From assembly GCF_003148685.1 (NCBI RefSeq), contig NZ_QGGR01000018.1, forward strand, positions 108,824 to 172,823: 64,000 nucleotides of DNA. Reading direction: 5' to 3'. This DNA comes from Actinoplanes xinjiangensis. GTDB lineage: Bacteria; Actinomycetota; Actinomycetes; Mycobacteriales; Micromonosporaceae. A program made the translations under genes and the position numbers. The notes under the pieces were generated by a model. It worked only from the letters and a program-made list of their open reading frames with translations, was not told where the DNA came from and made no database searches. This document shows positions 9,756 to 19,600 of this stretch, piece after piece (the stretch's first letter is position 1; each line of letters starts with the position of its first letter).

Positions 9756-10910
9756 ATGGCTGATTTCGACGTCTACCGGCTTCCGGAGGACCACGAGACG
9801 ATCCGCGCCGCCGTGCGCGAGGTCTGTGACGCGCGGGTCGCCCCGCACGCCGCCGAGGCCGACGAGACCGGTGAGTTCCCCAAGGCGTCGTATGACGCCC
9901 TGCGCTCCTCGGACTTCCACGCCCCGCACATCCCGGTGGAGTACGGCGGCGCCGGTGCGGACGCCCTCGCCACCGCGATCGTGATCGAGGAGGTGGCCCG
10001 GGCGTGCGCCTCGTCGTCGCTGATCCCGGCGGTCAACAAGCTCGGCACGATGCCTCTGATCATCGCGGCGTCGGAGGAGCTGAAGCAGAAGTACCTGTCC
10101 AAGGTCGCCGCCGGTGAGGGCATGTTCTCCTACTGCCTATCCGAGCCCGAGGCCGGCTCCGACGCCGCCTCGATGACGACCCGCGCCGTCCGGGACGGTG
10201 ACCACTGGGTGCTCAACGGCGTCAAGCGCTGGATCACCAACGCCGGCGTCTCGGAGTACTACACGGTCTTCGCGGTCACCGACCCGTCCGCCCGCTCCCG
10301 CGGCATCTCCGCGTTCGTGGTGGAGAAGTCGGACGCCGGCGTCAGCTTCGGCGCTCCGGAGAAGAAGCTCGGCATCAAGGGCTCCCCGACCCGCGAGGTC
10401 TACTTCGACAACGTGCGCATCCCCGCCGACCGGATCATCGGCGAGGAGGGCACCGGCTTCGCCACCGCCATGAAGACCCTCGACCACACCCGCGTCACCA
10501 TCGCCGCGCAGGCCATCGGCATCGCGCAGGGCGCGCTCGACTTCGCCCTGGGGTACGCGAAGGAGCGCAAGCAGTTCGGCAAGGCGATCGCCGACTTCCA
10601 GGGTCTGCAGTTCATGCTCGCCGACATGGGCATGAAGCTGGAGGCGGCCCGTCAGCTCACGTACGCGGCGGCCGGCAAGAGCGAGCGGGGCGACGCCGAC
10701 CTGACCTACTTCGGTGCGGCCGCGAAGTGCTTCGCCTCCGACGTCGCCATGGAGATCACCACCGACGCGGTCCAGATCCTCGGCGGTTACGGCTACACCC
10801 GCGACTACCCGGTCGAGCGCATGATGCGCGACGCCAAGATCACCCAGATCTACGAGGGTACGAACCAGGTGCAGCGCATCGTCATGGCCCGGCAGCTGCT
10901 GAAGGGCTGA
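9756..10910 (+). CDS. Acyl-CoA dehydrogenase (FadE25-like)
   Basis: A 384-aa FAD-dependent acyl-CoA dehydrogenase introducing an alpha-beta double bond into an acyl-CoA, probably in fatty acid or branched-chain acyl-CoA catabolism. Conserved blocks: YCLSEPEAGSDAASM (FAD/substrate region), KRWITNAG, the signature LGIKGSPTREVYFDNVRIP, GYARERKQFG-like GYAKERKQFGKAI, and the C-terminal GGYGYTRDYPVERMMRDAK followed by IYEGTNQVQR, where the Glu is the expected catalytic base. Length is normal. The start follows GGGAAGG. Its position after purK-purE parallels fadE25 next to purE/purK in mycobacteria (from memory). The substrate cannot be read from sequence. Confidence 0.93.
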   Translation: MADFDVYRLPEDHETIRAAVREVCDARVAPHAAEADETGEFPKASYDALRSSDFHAPHIPVEYGGAGADALATAIVIEEVARACASSSLIPAVNKLGTMPLIIAASEELKQKYLSKVAAGEGMFSYCLSEPEAGSDAASMTTRAVRDGDHWVLNGVKRWITNAGVSEYYTVFAVTDPSARSRGISAFVVEKSDAGVSFGAPEKKLGIKGSPTREVYFDNVRIPADRIIGEEGTGFATAMKTLDHTRVTIAAQAIGIAQGALDFALGYAKERKQFGKAIADFQGLQFMLADMGMKLEAARQLTYAAAGKSERGDADLTYFGAAAKCFASDVAMEITTDAVQILGGYGYTRDYPVERMMRDAKITQIYEGTNQVQRIVMARQLLKG

Positions 10911-10946
10911 CGAAGACGCGTTCTCCCGCTGCGGGCGGGACTGACC

Positions 10947-10978
10947 CACGGGGATCTGCCGGGCGGCCGGTCCCCGTG
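10947..10978 (+). terminator. Inverted repeat downstream of acyl-CoA dehydrogenase
   Basis: CACGGGGA (10947-10954) and TCCCCGTG (10971-10978) form a perfect 8-bp stem with a 16-base loop, 37 bases after the stop codon. There is no T-run, so this is only a candidate terminator. Confidence 0.4.
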
Positions 10979-11063
10979 CGGTCTAGAGTCGGCCTGGCGA
11001 GCCCTTGACGGGCTTGCTGCCCCGGACCCCGGCATCGTGGAAAGCACGCTGCCAGGGGGCATC

Positions 11064-11828
11064 ATGTTCGAAGCTACCGGCAGCGCGGAGGAACTCCTCA
11101 GGGCTCTGGCCGCGCTTCCACCGGGCCACCCCGAGCGGTCGGCGCTGCGGCAACGGGTCATCGAGGCCTGGCTGCCGCTGGCCCATCGGCTCGCCACCCG
11201 CTACTCGGGGCGCGGCGAACCCGTGGACGACCTCACCCAGGCCGCGGCCGAGGGCCTGATCAAAGCCGTGGACAGGTTCGATCCGGACCTGGGAACCGCC
11301 TTTCTCGGTTATGTCATCCCGACCGTCGTCGGCGAGATCAAGCGTCACTTCCGGGATCGGGCCTGGGCGGTCCGGGTGCCCCGCCGGCTCCAGGAGTTGC
11401 GGCTCGCGATCACGGCGGCGAACACCGAGCTCTCCCAGATCCTGAAAAGGTCGCCCACGGTCGCCGACGTCGCCTCCTACCTCCAGGTCACCGAGGAGGC
11501 GGTGCTGGAAGGACTCGACGCGGCCCGCGCCTACACGGCGAAGTCGCTGTCCGCGCCGGTCAGCCGCGAAGCCCCGCAAGAGCTCGGCGAGACCCTGAGC
11601 AGCGAGGACCACGGGTTCGAGCTGGTGGACACCCGGGCCACCCTCGCACCGGCCATGGCGCTGCTCGACGAGCGGGAGCGGCGGATTCTCACCCTCCGCT
11701 TCTACGGCAACCTCACCCAGGCCGAGATCGCCGAGCACGTCGGTATCTCCCAGATGCACGTATCGCGGCTGATCAGGAGGTCGTTCCACCGGTTGCGCCG
11801 CGAACTGCATCCGCCGATGGATCGATGA
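11064..11828 (+). CDS. RNA polymerase sigma factor, SigB/SigF group
   Basis: A group-3 sigma-70 factor (254 aa from ATG 11064) of the kind used for general stress or development and normally controlled by partner switching. Region 2: PLAHRLATRYSGRGEPVDDLTQAAAEGL and the -10-contacting stretch FLGYVIPTVVGEIKRHFRDR. Region 3: RSPTVADVASYLQVTEEAV. Region 4 helix-turn-helix: LTQAEIAEHVGISQMHVSRL. All regions are complete, unlike two truncated sigma-like genes in this window. I chose ATG 11064 because AGGGGG lies 5-10 bases upstream; a GTG at 11037 would add nine residues without a ribosome site. A STAS-HATPase gene 1.8 kb downstream could encode its anti-sigma factor (inference). Confidence 0.92.
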   Translation: MFEATGSAEELLRALAALPPGHPERSALRQRVIEAWLPLAHRLATRYSGRGEPVDDLTQAAAEGLIKAVDRFDPDLGTAFLGYVIPTVVGEIKRHFRDRAWAVRVPRRLQELRLAITAANTELSQILKRSPTVADVASYLQVTEEAVLEGLDAARAYTAKSLSAPVSREAPQELGETLSSEDHGFELVDTRATLAPAMALLDERERRILTLRFYGNLTQAEIAEHVGISQMHVSRLIRRSFHRLRRELHPPMDR

Positions 11829-11855
11829 CGGCGGAGGGGCGCCGGATTCATGGCC

Positions 11856-11882
11856 GGTTTGCCGTCTCGCGTCAGAGGGTAA
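11856..11882 (+). promoter_or_regulatory. SigB/SigF-type promoter ahead of the desaturase gene
   Basis: GGTTT (11856-11860) and GGGTAA (11877-11882) are 16 bases apart, close to the SigF/SigB consensus (GGTTT, 14-16 bases, GGGTAT). It lies 125 bases upstream of the fatty acid desaturase and directly after a SigB/SigF-type sigma gene. Confidence 0.45.
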
Positions 11883-12007
11883 AGACTCGGTGCTGTCACC
11901 GCCTTCTTCGGTGACCGGCGGCCGTCCAGACTCCGCGGCCTCATCTCCGGTCCACGCCGTCAGGGTTTCTCCGGTATGGAGGCGGCACCATTAAGGAGTC
12001 GTGGTTC

Positions 12008-13048
12008 ATGAGCGCATCCGTCACCCCTCGACCCAGAACGGCCGGCAGCGACTTCGCCGTCCTGAACCGGCAGATCACCGATGCCGGGCTTCTCGAACGG
12101 CGACTCGGCTACTACGCCGTACGCATGAGTGTGGTGGCCGCCATGCTCTGCGGTGTCGCCGTCGCTTTCGTCGTGATCGGCTCGTCGTGGTGGAACCTGC
12201 TGGTCGCCGTGCTGCTCGGGGTCGTGTTCTCCCAGGCCGGGCTACTGGCGCACGACGTGGCGCACCGGCAGGTGTTCCGTACCCGGAGAGTCAGTGACGT
12301 GGTCGGCCGGATCGCCGGCAACGTCGTCATCGGGATGAGCTACGGCTGGTGGACGGAGAAGCACACCCGCCACCACAACAACCCGAACCACGACGAACTC
12401 GATCCCGATGTGCAGCCGGAGGTCCTGATCTGGGCCACCGAGTCGGCGTGGGGCCGTCGTGGGCTGAAGGGGTTCATCTCCCGTCATCAGGCCGGTCTCT
12501 TCTTCCCGCTGCTCACGCTGCTCAGTCTCGATCTGCGCATCTCCAGCATCAAGGCGCTGCGGCGACCCGGTATGAGGCACCGCGGCCTGGAGGCGGCCCT
12601 CCTGGCGGTGCACCTGATCGGCTACACCGCCGCCCTGCTCCTGGTGCTGTCCCCGCTGCAGGCGCTGGCGTTCTTCGTCGTACATCAGGCGGTGTTCGGG
12701 GTGTACCTCGGCATGACGTTCGCACCGAACCACAAGGGCATGCCGCATCCCACCGGCAACGAGGACTTCCTGCGGAAGCAGGTGCTGACCTCGCGCAACG
12801 TGACCGGGGGCAGGCTGATCGACGCGGCCCTCGGCGGTCTCAACCATCAGATCGAGCATCACCTCTTCCCGGCCATGCCCGCGCCCAACCTGCGCCGGGC
12901 GCAACCCTTGGTCAAGGCGTACTGCGCACAGCTCGGTATCTCCTATCAGGAGACCGGTCTGATCGAGTCGTACCGGCAGGCACTGCGGCATCTGCATGCC
13001 GTCGGAGCGCCGCTGCGCGAGGCACGGGCGGACCGGGCGAGCCGGTAG
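12008..13048 (+). CDS. Membrane fatty acid desaturase
   Basis: A 346-aa integral-membrane di-iron desaturase (front-end/acyl-CoA or acyl-lipid type) that introduces double bonds into fatty acyl chains, adjusting membrane fluidity. The three histidine boxes are present: HDVAH (His82, His86), HTRHH (His119, 122, 123) and QIEHH near residue 283. Hydrophobic segments occur around 40-75, 160-175 and 200-235. The start ATG follows AAGGAG by 8 bases. A SigB-like promoter lies upstream, which suggests induction under stress (cold or osmotic), consistent with the adjacent sigma gene. Regioselectivity cannot be deduced. Confidence 0.92.
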   Translation: MSASVTPRPRTAGSDFAVLNRQITDAGLLERRLGYYAVRMSVVAAMLCGVAVAFVVIGSSWWNLLVAVLLGVVFSQAGLLAHDVAHRQVFRTRRVSDVVGRIAGNVVIGMSYGWWTEKHTRHHNNPNHDELDPDVQPEVLIWATESAWGRRGLKGFISRHQAGLFFPLLTLLSLDLRISSIKALRRPGMRHRGLEAALLAVHLIGYTAALLLVLSPLQALAFFVVHQAVFGVYLGMTFAPNHKGMPHPTGNEDFLRKQVLTSRNVTGGRLIDAALGGLNHQIEHHLFPAMPAPNLRRAQPLVKAYCAQLGISYQETGLIESYRQALRHLHAVGAPLREARADRASR

Positions 13049-13196
13049 ATGAGCGCGTTCCTCGACGGAGAGAAGGCCCCGTTCGGGGCAATCGCTGTCT
13101 CGGTCGATGGCGATGCCGTAGCGTGGGTGCCGCAACACCCCTGAATGTCGCTCCAGACCTCGGCGGCAACACATCGTCGTCGCCTGGAGCCTTCTC

Positions 13197-13634
13197 ATGG
13201 AAGAGTTCACCCGGCAGGTGCGGTCGGGTAACCCGTTCTCCACAGAATTCGAGACTCCGCCCCACCACAGCGATGTCTTCCTGGTCGACGCCGTCTCACG
13301 AGGGAACACGGCTGCGTTCATCCAGCTGTTCGACCGGACGTCGGCCGTGATCCGGACCGTGGTGGAGACGTTGCCGCTGAGCGCCGTGCAGCGGGACGAG
13401 ATCCTCGCGGCCAGTTATCTCGAGGTGTGGTGGCTGGCCGGCTGCCACATCGATCCGGACCTGGACGTCGTCGAGTGGATCACCGGTATCGTGCGCCGGC
13501 GTGTCGCGGAACTCCGCATCGGTGGGAGACCGCTCAGCGAGCCGCGAACCGCCGGAGGCTCGCCGCACGGTTATGCGCGGCTGGAACTCGCCGCTCTGCT
13601 GCATCGCCCGGTCGACGACCTGGTACGGGACTGA
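13197..13634 (+). CDS. ECF-like protein consisting of sigma region 2 only
   Basis: A 145-aa protein whose middle (about 25-110) matches sigma-70 region 2 of ECF factors: FLVDAVSRGNTAAFIQLFDRTS, then LAASYLEVWWLA and DVVEWITGIVRRRVAELR, equivalent to the EVFLEVWR...WLLTIAHRRAVD pattern of SigK-like factors. No region 4 helix-turn-helix follows; the protein ends about 35 residues later with no frame that supplies one downstream. It could be a degenerate sigma factor or a core-polymerase-binding regulator. The start ATG is preceded by GGAG. It sits between the desaturase and the convergent STAS-HATPase gene, 6 bases from the latter's stop. Confidence 0.7.
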   Translation: MEEFTRQVRSGNPFSTEFETPPHHSDVFLVDAVSRGNTAAFIQLFDRTSAVIRTVVETLPLSAVQRDEILAASYLEVWWLAGCHIDPDLDVVEWITGIVRRRVAELRIGGRPLSEPRTAGGSPHGYARLELAALLHRPVDDLVRD

Positions 13635-13640
13635 AGGCGT

Positions 13641-14636
13641 TCAGTGCCCGGTCTCCCTGGACGTGTCCGATGCCAGGGTGGCCCAGACGACCTTGCCACC
13701 GCGGGCCGGCATGGCACCCCAGGCGGCCGCGACGGCGTGAACCATCTGTAGACCCCAGCCCCGTTCCTCCATCGCCACCGGCACGCCGTTTCCGGCCGGC
13801 GCGTTCAGACGCGGATATCGGGTGTCGCTGTCCCGTACGGCCATGTGCAACAGGTGGCCGCTGCGTCGCACGGTGACCACCAGATCGGTGCCGGCGTGCT
13901 GCACGGCGTTGGCGGTCAGCTCGGACACGACCAGGCGCGCGTCGGCCTGGAACTGCGGCAGCCGCCAGGTGTGACATGCCCGGGTGACGAGATTCCTGGC
14001 CGCCGGGACCGACTCGAGTCGCGGGCCGAGCCGGGCCTGTAGCTGCTGATCACCGAACGGCCGCATGCCGATCGCCTGCCGGGCCTCCGCGATGGTGGCG
14101 AACAGTGCCGGCCGGCAGCCGTCACCGTGACGCAGGCGGTAGGCCAGCATCGTCTGCATGGGCAGGCACAGCACGAGCTGGGCCGGCGTCGGCCGGAGAC
14201 GGGCCGTCCGCACCGCGGCCATCCAGAAGGGACGGCTCACTCCGTGCAGATCGCCCACGTCGTGCAGGTCGACGATGACCGTCGACGCCGGCCCGGCCAG
14301 GCAGAGCCGCAGCATGGCGGCCATCCGGCTACCGAACTCCGCCGACCATTGGCCGTGCGCCGTCAGCTCGACCACGTTGGTGCTCGCGTCAGCCGTGACG
14401 GTCACGGTCAGTGCCCGGCGGTCGGTTCGGGCGGTGACCAGGTATGGCGGCCGGAGGGAACGATCACGAGCCGGCCCGCTGCCGGTCACCGGCGACCCGC
14501 CCGGTGGCCCGCGGCGTCGACCGGTCGTACATGCGCAGAGTGAATCCGAGTTGTCACAGCGGCTCCAGGGCACCCGACGGCACGGCGCGTTGCCGGGGTC
14601 TGGAGCAACGATCGGCGGTGATACCGCCGGCGACAC
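13641..14636 (-). CDS. STAS-HATPase fusion, anti-sigma-like serine kinase
   Basis: A 331-aa fusion of two partner-switching modules. About residues 75-170 resemble a STAS domain (VVELTAHGQWS; TVIVDLHDVGDLHGVS), but the position of the phosphorylatable Ser in the usual D-S-S-G turn reads L-H-G, so it may not be phosphorylated. About 185-325 form an RsbW-type HATPase: N box VVSELTANAVQHAG, G1 Asp in VRDSDTRYPRL, G2 EERGWGLQMV, all intact. It may bind and inhibit a sigma factor such as the SigB-type protein at 11.1 kb (inference). The N-terminal 70 residues are not conserved-looking; the GTG at 14636 lacks a ribosome site, so the real start may be further in. Confidence 0.78.
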   Translation of the reverse strand: MSPAVSPPIVAPDPGNAPCRRVPWSRCDNSDSLCACTTGRRRGPPGGSPVTGSGPARDRSLRPPYLVTARTDRRALTVTVTADASTNVVELTAHGQWSAEFGSRMAAMLRLCLAGPASTVIVDLHDVGDLHGVSRPFWMAAVRTARLRPTPAQLVLCLPMQTMLAYRLRHGDGCRPALFATIAEARQAIGMRPFGDQQLQARLGPRLESVPAARNLVTRACHTWRLPQFQADARLVVSELTANAVQHAGTDLVVTVRRSGHLLHMAVRDSDTRYPRLNAPAGNGVPVAMEERGWGLQMVHAVAAAWGAMPARGGKVVWATLASDTSRETGH

Positions 14637-14764
14637 AACGTTACGGCACCCGGCGCGCCATCGCGCACCAAGTCCCGGCGTTCTTCGACATAGGCGCAGT
14701 TTTCCGGGTATAAGACCCGGCCCGGCGCTGACACGGCCGGCGCCGGCCGGGTGCTTCGGACGGG

Positions 14765-15496
14765 TCAGCGCTGCGCCAGGCCGGGGAGGGCGTTGAGGTC
14801 GGTGACGATCAGTTCGGAGACCTCGGTGAGCCGCCGGTTGTTGTTGCGGGCATAGGTACGGATCCGGCGGAACGCCTCATCGACGCTGACGCCCAGGACC
14901 TGGGCGAGCGCGCCCTTGGCCTGTTCGATGATGATCCGGCTGTTCAGGGCGCCCTGAAGCTGCTCGGTCAGTGCCTCACTGCGGCGGAGCGCGCGTTCCT
15001 GCATCAGGCCGATCGTCGCCACGTCGGCGAGGGCCTGCATGACCGGGACATCGGTGGGGTCGAAATCTCCACCGGCGGAGTCGCCGAAGATGTTCAGGGC
15101 GCCGATCACCTGGGTGCGAAGCCGCAGTGGGAACGCGTGCACCGAGTGGAAGCCGGCCTCCTCGGCCCGGGGCGCGAAGCGCGGCCAGCGCTGCGTCGCG
15201 GAGGCCAGGTCGACATTGATCACCGATCGGCCGGTGCGGAACGCCTCCAGGCACGGCCCCTGGTCGTTCTGAATCTGGAACAGCCCGACCAGGCGGACGT
15301 TGTCGTCGGAGCCGGCCATGAATTCCAGCCGCCCGTACTCGTCGGCCAGCATCAGGCCGGCCGCGGCCGCGTCGACCAGGCTCCGGGCCCGGTCGACGAG
15401 CATGTGCATGAAGTCGAGCAGGTCGAACTCGTCGACCAGGGTGTCGGCGGCCTCCACGAAGATGGTGGCCAATCGTTCAGCTGAAACGGTGCTCAT
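14765..15496 (-). CDS. GAF and ANTAR domain protein
   Basis: A 243-aa cytosolic sensor-regulator. An N-terminal GAF domain (about 10-160; blocks AAAAGLMLADEYGRLEFM, ALNIFGD) precedes a C-terminal ANTAR domain (about 175-235; IIIEQAKGALAQVLGVSVDEAF, then YARNNNRRLTEV). ANTAR domains bind paired hairpins in nascent RNA and act as antiterminators; GAF binds small ligands or senses redox or light. It is the second gene of a two-gene operon with the related gene at 15521-16243, 24 bases upstream. No target hairpins were identified nearby. Such proteins are multiplied in actinomycetes. Confidence 0.88.
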   Translation of the reverse strand: MSTVSAERLATIFVEAADTLVDEFDLLDFMHMLVDRARSLVDAAAAGLMLADEYGRLEFMAGSDDNVRLVGLFQIQNDQGPCLEAFRTGRSVINVDLASATQRWPRFAPRAEEAGFHSVHAFPLRLRTQVIGALNIFGDSAGGDFDPTDVPVMQALADVATIGLMQERALRRSEALTEQLQGALNSRIIIEQAKGALAQVLGVSVDEAFRRIRTYARNNNRRLTEVSELIVTDLNALPGLAQR

Positions 15497-15520
15497 GTCC
15501 TGCCTCCCGATTGTCGGCGC

Positions 15521-16243
15521 TCATTGGTTGTTCCCGTCCCATCGCAGGCGCCGTTCAACGACATCGCGGGCGACATCCTCGAGACGACGGTTCTCGGCGT
15601 AGGCGTAGGCACGCAGCCGTACCAGAGCCTCACCGATGGACACCCCCAGCTGCATCATGACCATTCCCTGAGCTTGGAAGAGCTCGGCGCGGCGCCCGAC
15701 GTCCAGGACCGCGGCGCCGTCGCCGTCCCGCGCCACGCCGCTCTGCTGCATGTCGAGCAGCGCCTCCACGACGGTCTCCGCGAAGGTGAAGGCCATCTGG
15801 AGTTCGGTACCGCTCAACGGTCCCACCCGATCACGGAAGATGTCCATGACACCGAGCCGTACGGCGCCGACCTGGAGCGGGAACGCGAAAACCGCACAGA
15901 CCGCCTCCTCCCGGACCGCGGGCGCGTAGAGCGGCCACCGACTGTCCGGGACGTCGACCAGATCCGCGATGAGCACCGGCCGCCGGGCGGTGAAGGCGTC
16001 GAAGCAGGGCCCCTCACCGAGAACGAACTGCAACTCCTCGACGCGCTCACTCGCCGGGTCGGACGCGGCGCACACCCCGAGGGTCCCGTCGGCGGTCATC
16101 ACGCTGATACCGGACCCGCTGGCCGGTAACGCCTCGACGAGAGCGAGGCAGATCCGCCGCAGCAGATCCAGGCCGGCCGGCTGCCGGTCGATGAGACGGC
16201 GGACCAGCGCGCGGCGATCGTCGTCGCCCCGAACCGGAGTCAT
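15521..16243 (-). CDS. GAF and ANTAR domain protein (paralogue)
   Basis: A 240-aa paralogue of the downstream gene with the same order: GAF (about 20-165; VCAVFAFPLQVGAVRLGVMDIFRD) then ANTAR (about 175-235; LFQAQGMVMMQLGVSIGEAL, then YAYAENRRLEDVARDVVE). It is the first gene of the operon, followed after 24 bases by the second copy. Tandem GAF-ANTAR genes could form heterodimers, since ANTAR proteins act as dimers (inference). Promoter elements must lie upstream of 16243, but none could be assigned with confidence. Confidence 0.88.
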   Translation of the reverse strand: MTPVRGDDDRRALVRRLIDRQPAGLDLLRRICLALVEALPASGSGISVMTADGTLGVCAASDPASERVEELQFVLGEGPCFDAFTARRPVLIADLVDVPDSRWPLYAPAVREEAVCAVFAFPLQVGAVRLGVMDIFRDRVGPLSGTELQMAFTFAETVVEALLDMQQSGVARDGDGAAVLDVGRRAELFQAQGMVMMQLGVSIGEALVRLRAYAYAENRRLEDVARDVVERRLRWDGNNQ

Positions 16244-16664
16244 GACCGCGGGAACTCAGTCAGGAGGATCGCCGAGTCACGCGCCCGCACCGGCACAGCT
16301 GACCCCTTCCCGGCGTGGCCGCCGAGGGCGAGGGCGGCATGCGCCGCCGATGGGTCACACCCTACTCGAATCGACACGGCGGCCGGTCCGGTCGGCCACC
16401 GGCCACGCCGCGGTCACCGGAGCAGGCGCCGGCAGCTCACCACCGGCCCGTCCGCTGCATGTTCTGGACGCAGAGCGTTGACGAACCGGTGACATATCTG
16501 AAACATTGAATGTCCTGGTCCGCAAAAAGTCGGCAGACAACCGAAATTTTTCACGATCGGGCTGGAAATCGCACCTCGGGTCACTGCTTCCCCCTCCCAT
16601 TCCCCTCGGCGTGGTGGCGCCCGCTTGGCGTACGTCTCTGCGCCGGTTCGACAGGACGGACCCC
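16244..16664. other. Intergenic region between GAF-ANTAR operon and GH87 gene
   Basis: These 421 bases between divergent genes hold no convincing gene. A TTGACG (16478-16483) that could be a -35 box is followed at a suitable distance only by a weak -10 candidate (AAACAT, 16501-16506). The stretch 16490-16560 is distinctly AT-richer than its surroundings, as expected for a promoter. AGGACGGA just before the ATG at 16665 is the likely ribosome site. Confidence 0.4.
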
Positions 16665-19600
16665 ATGAAGCCGATATCCCTCAGCCGAAGACTGGTCAGC
16701 GTGGCCCTCGCGGCCGGTCTGGCCGTCTTCGGTATCTCGCCGGTGGCCGCCCACGCGGCCGGTGGCCCCAACCTCGCGACGGGTAAGGCGGTCTCCGCCA
16801 GTGGCGCCCTCGGAGCGCAGCCGGCATCCGCCGTCAACGACGGCAACCCGAACTCCTACTGGGAGAGCCCGAACAACGTCTTCCCACAGTGGATCCAGGT
16901 CGACCTCGGCGGCGGCGGCGTCGCGATCGACCAGGTGGTGCTGAAGCTGCCGCCGCCGTCCGCGTGGGCCACCCGCACGCAGACGCTGAGCGTGCAGGGC
17001 AGCACCGACGGCTCGTCGTTCAGCACGCTCTCGGCGTCCGCGGGGCGCGTGTTCAACCCGGCCACCGGCAACACCGTCACGATCGGATTCACCGCGGCGA
17101 CCGTCCGGTACGTACGGGTGCACATCACCGCCAACACCGGCTGGCCGGCCGGGCAGCTCGCCGAACTGGAGATCTACGGCGTGGCCGGCCCGGTCGACCC
17201 GGACCCCGATCCGCCGGCCGGTGGCGACCTGGCCGTGGGCCGGGCGATCGAGGCGTCCTCCACCACCTTCAACTTCGTCGCGGCCAACGCCAACGACGGT
17301 GATACCGGCACCTACTGGGAGTCGGCCGGCTTCCCGTCCACGCTGACGGTGAAGCTCGGCTCCGACGCGAACGTCACCGGCGTCGTCGTCAAGCTCAACC
17401 CGGACGCGGCCTGGGGCCCGCGGACGCAGAGCATCCAGGTGCAGGGGCGGGCCGGTGGCGCCGCCGCCTTCACCGAACTGAAGGGCCGTGCCGACTACGG
17501 GTTCAGCCCCGCGGGCAACCAGAACACGGTCACCATTCCGGTGGGCGGGCGCGCTTCGGACGTACGTCTCCAGTTCTTCGGCAACACCGGCGCGCCCGGC
17601 GGGCAGGTCGCCGAGCTGCATGTGATCGGCGCCTGGGCGCCGGCGCCGGATCTGGTCGTCACCTCGACCACGTGGAGCCCGGCGACCCCGAACGAGACCT
17701 CCGCGATCGCCCTGACCGCCACCGTCCGGAACCAGGGGACCGTCGCCGCGGCGGCGACCAGGGTGGACTTCCGGCTCGGCGGCACCGTCGTGGCCGGCGC
17801 CGCCGTGCCCGCGCTCGCGGCCGGTGCCTCGGCCACCGTCACCGGCAACGCCGGCACCCGGGCGCAGGGCAGCTACGCCGTGTCGGCGACGGTCGACCCG
17901 GCGAACACCGTGGCCGAGACCGACAACGGCAACAACACGTTCACCGCGACCTCGCCGCTGGTGGTCGGTCAGGCACCGGGCCCGGACCTCCAGGTCACCG
18001 CGATCACCATGAGCCCGGCGAACCCGGCGGCCGGCGCGGCGGTCGGCTTCACCGTCGCCGTGCAGAACCGTGGCATCAGCGGCGCGGGCGCCAGCACCAC
18101 CCGGGTCGCGGTCGGCGGCACCACCCTCACCGGTGCCACCCCGGCGATCGCGGCCGGCGCCACCACCACCGTCACCATCGGCGGCACGTGGACCGCGACC
18201 AGCGGCGGCGCCACCGCCGTCGCGACGGCCGACTCGGCCGGTGTGGTCGCGGAGACCAACGAGAACAACAACACGCTGTCCCGCTCCATCGTGGTCGGAC
18301 GGGGCGCCGCCGTGCCGTACGTCTCCTACGAGGCCGAGGCCGCCCGTTACCAGGGCACGCTGCTCCAGGCCGACCCGCTGCGCACGTTCGGGCACACCAA
18401 CTTCGCCACCGAGTCCAGTGGGCGCCAGTCGGTACGGCTGAACAGCACCGGCCAGTTCGTCGAGTTCACCTCGGCGAACCAGGCCAACTCGATCGTGGTG
18501 CGCAACTCGGTACCGGACGCGGCGAACGGCGGCGGCCAGGACTGGACGATCAGCCTCTACGTCAACGACGTGTTCAACCGCAAGCTGACCCTCAGCTCAC
18601 GCAACAGCTGGGTGTACGGCACCACCGACGACACCGAGTCGCTGTCGAACACCCCGCAGGCCGACGCCCGTCGCCTCTTCGACGAGTCGAACGCCCTGCT
18701 GGGCCAGTCGTATCCGGCGGGCACCCGGTTCAAGCTCCAGCGCGACTCCGGTGACGCGGCGAGCTTCTACATCATCGACACGATCGACCTGGAGCAGGTC
18801 GCGCCGGCGCTGAGCCAGCCGTCCGGCTGTGTCTCGATCACCACCTACGGCGCGGTGCCGAACGACGGGCTCGACGACACGGCCGCCCTCCAACGGGCCG
18901 TGACCGACGACGAGAACGGTGTGATCGGCTGCGTCTGGATCCCGGCCGGCCAGTGGCGGCAGGAGCAGAAGATCCTCTCGCCGGACCCCACCCGCGGCCA
19001 GTGGAATCAGAAGGGCCTCCGCAACGTCGTGATCCGCGGCGCCGGCATGTGGCACACCCAGCTCTACACCAACACCCAGCCGCATCAGGTGAGCGGCAAC
19101 ATCAACCATCCGCACGAGGGCAACGTCGGCTTCGACATCGACGACAACACCCAGATCTCGGACATCGCGATCTTCGGCAACACCCAGAACCGGGCCAACC
19201 GTGGGCACGGGCTCAACGGCCGGTTCGGGAAGAACACGAAGATCAGCAACGTCTGGATCGAGCACGTCAACGTGGGTGCCTGGGTCGGGCGCGACTACTC
19301 GGACACGCCCGCCTACTGGAACCCGGGCGACGGCGTCGAGTTCACCGGGATGCGGATCCGCAACACGTACGCCGACGGCATCAACTTCTCCAACGGCACA
19401 CGCAACTCGCGGGTGTTCAACTCCTCGTTCCGTACCACCGGTGACGACGCGCTGGCGATCTGGGCCAACCCGTACGTCAAGGATCAGAACGTGGACATCA
19501 ACCACGACGACCACTTCCTGAACAACACCGTCCAGCTCCCGTGGCGGGCGAACGGCATCGCCATCTACGGCGGTCACAACAACTCCGCCCAGAACAACCT

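Noticed and set aside
14690..14711. GGGTAT resembling a SigB -10 element
   Set aside because: No GTTT-like -35 at 14-16 bases, and on the plus strand it points at the end of a convergent gene.
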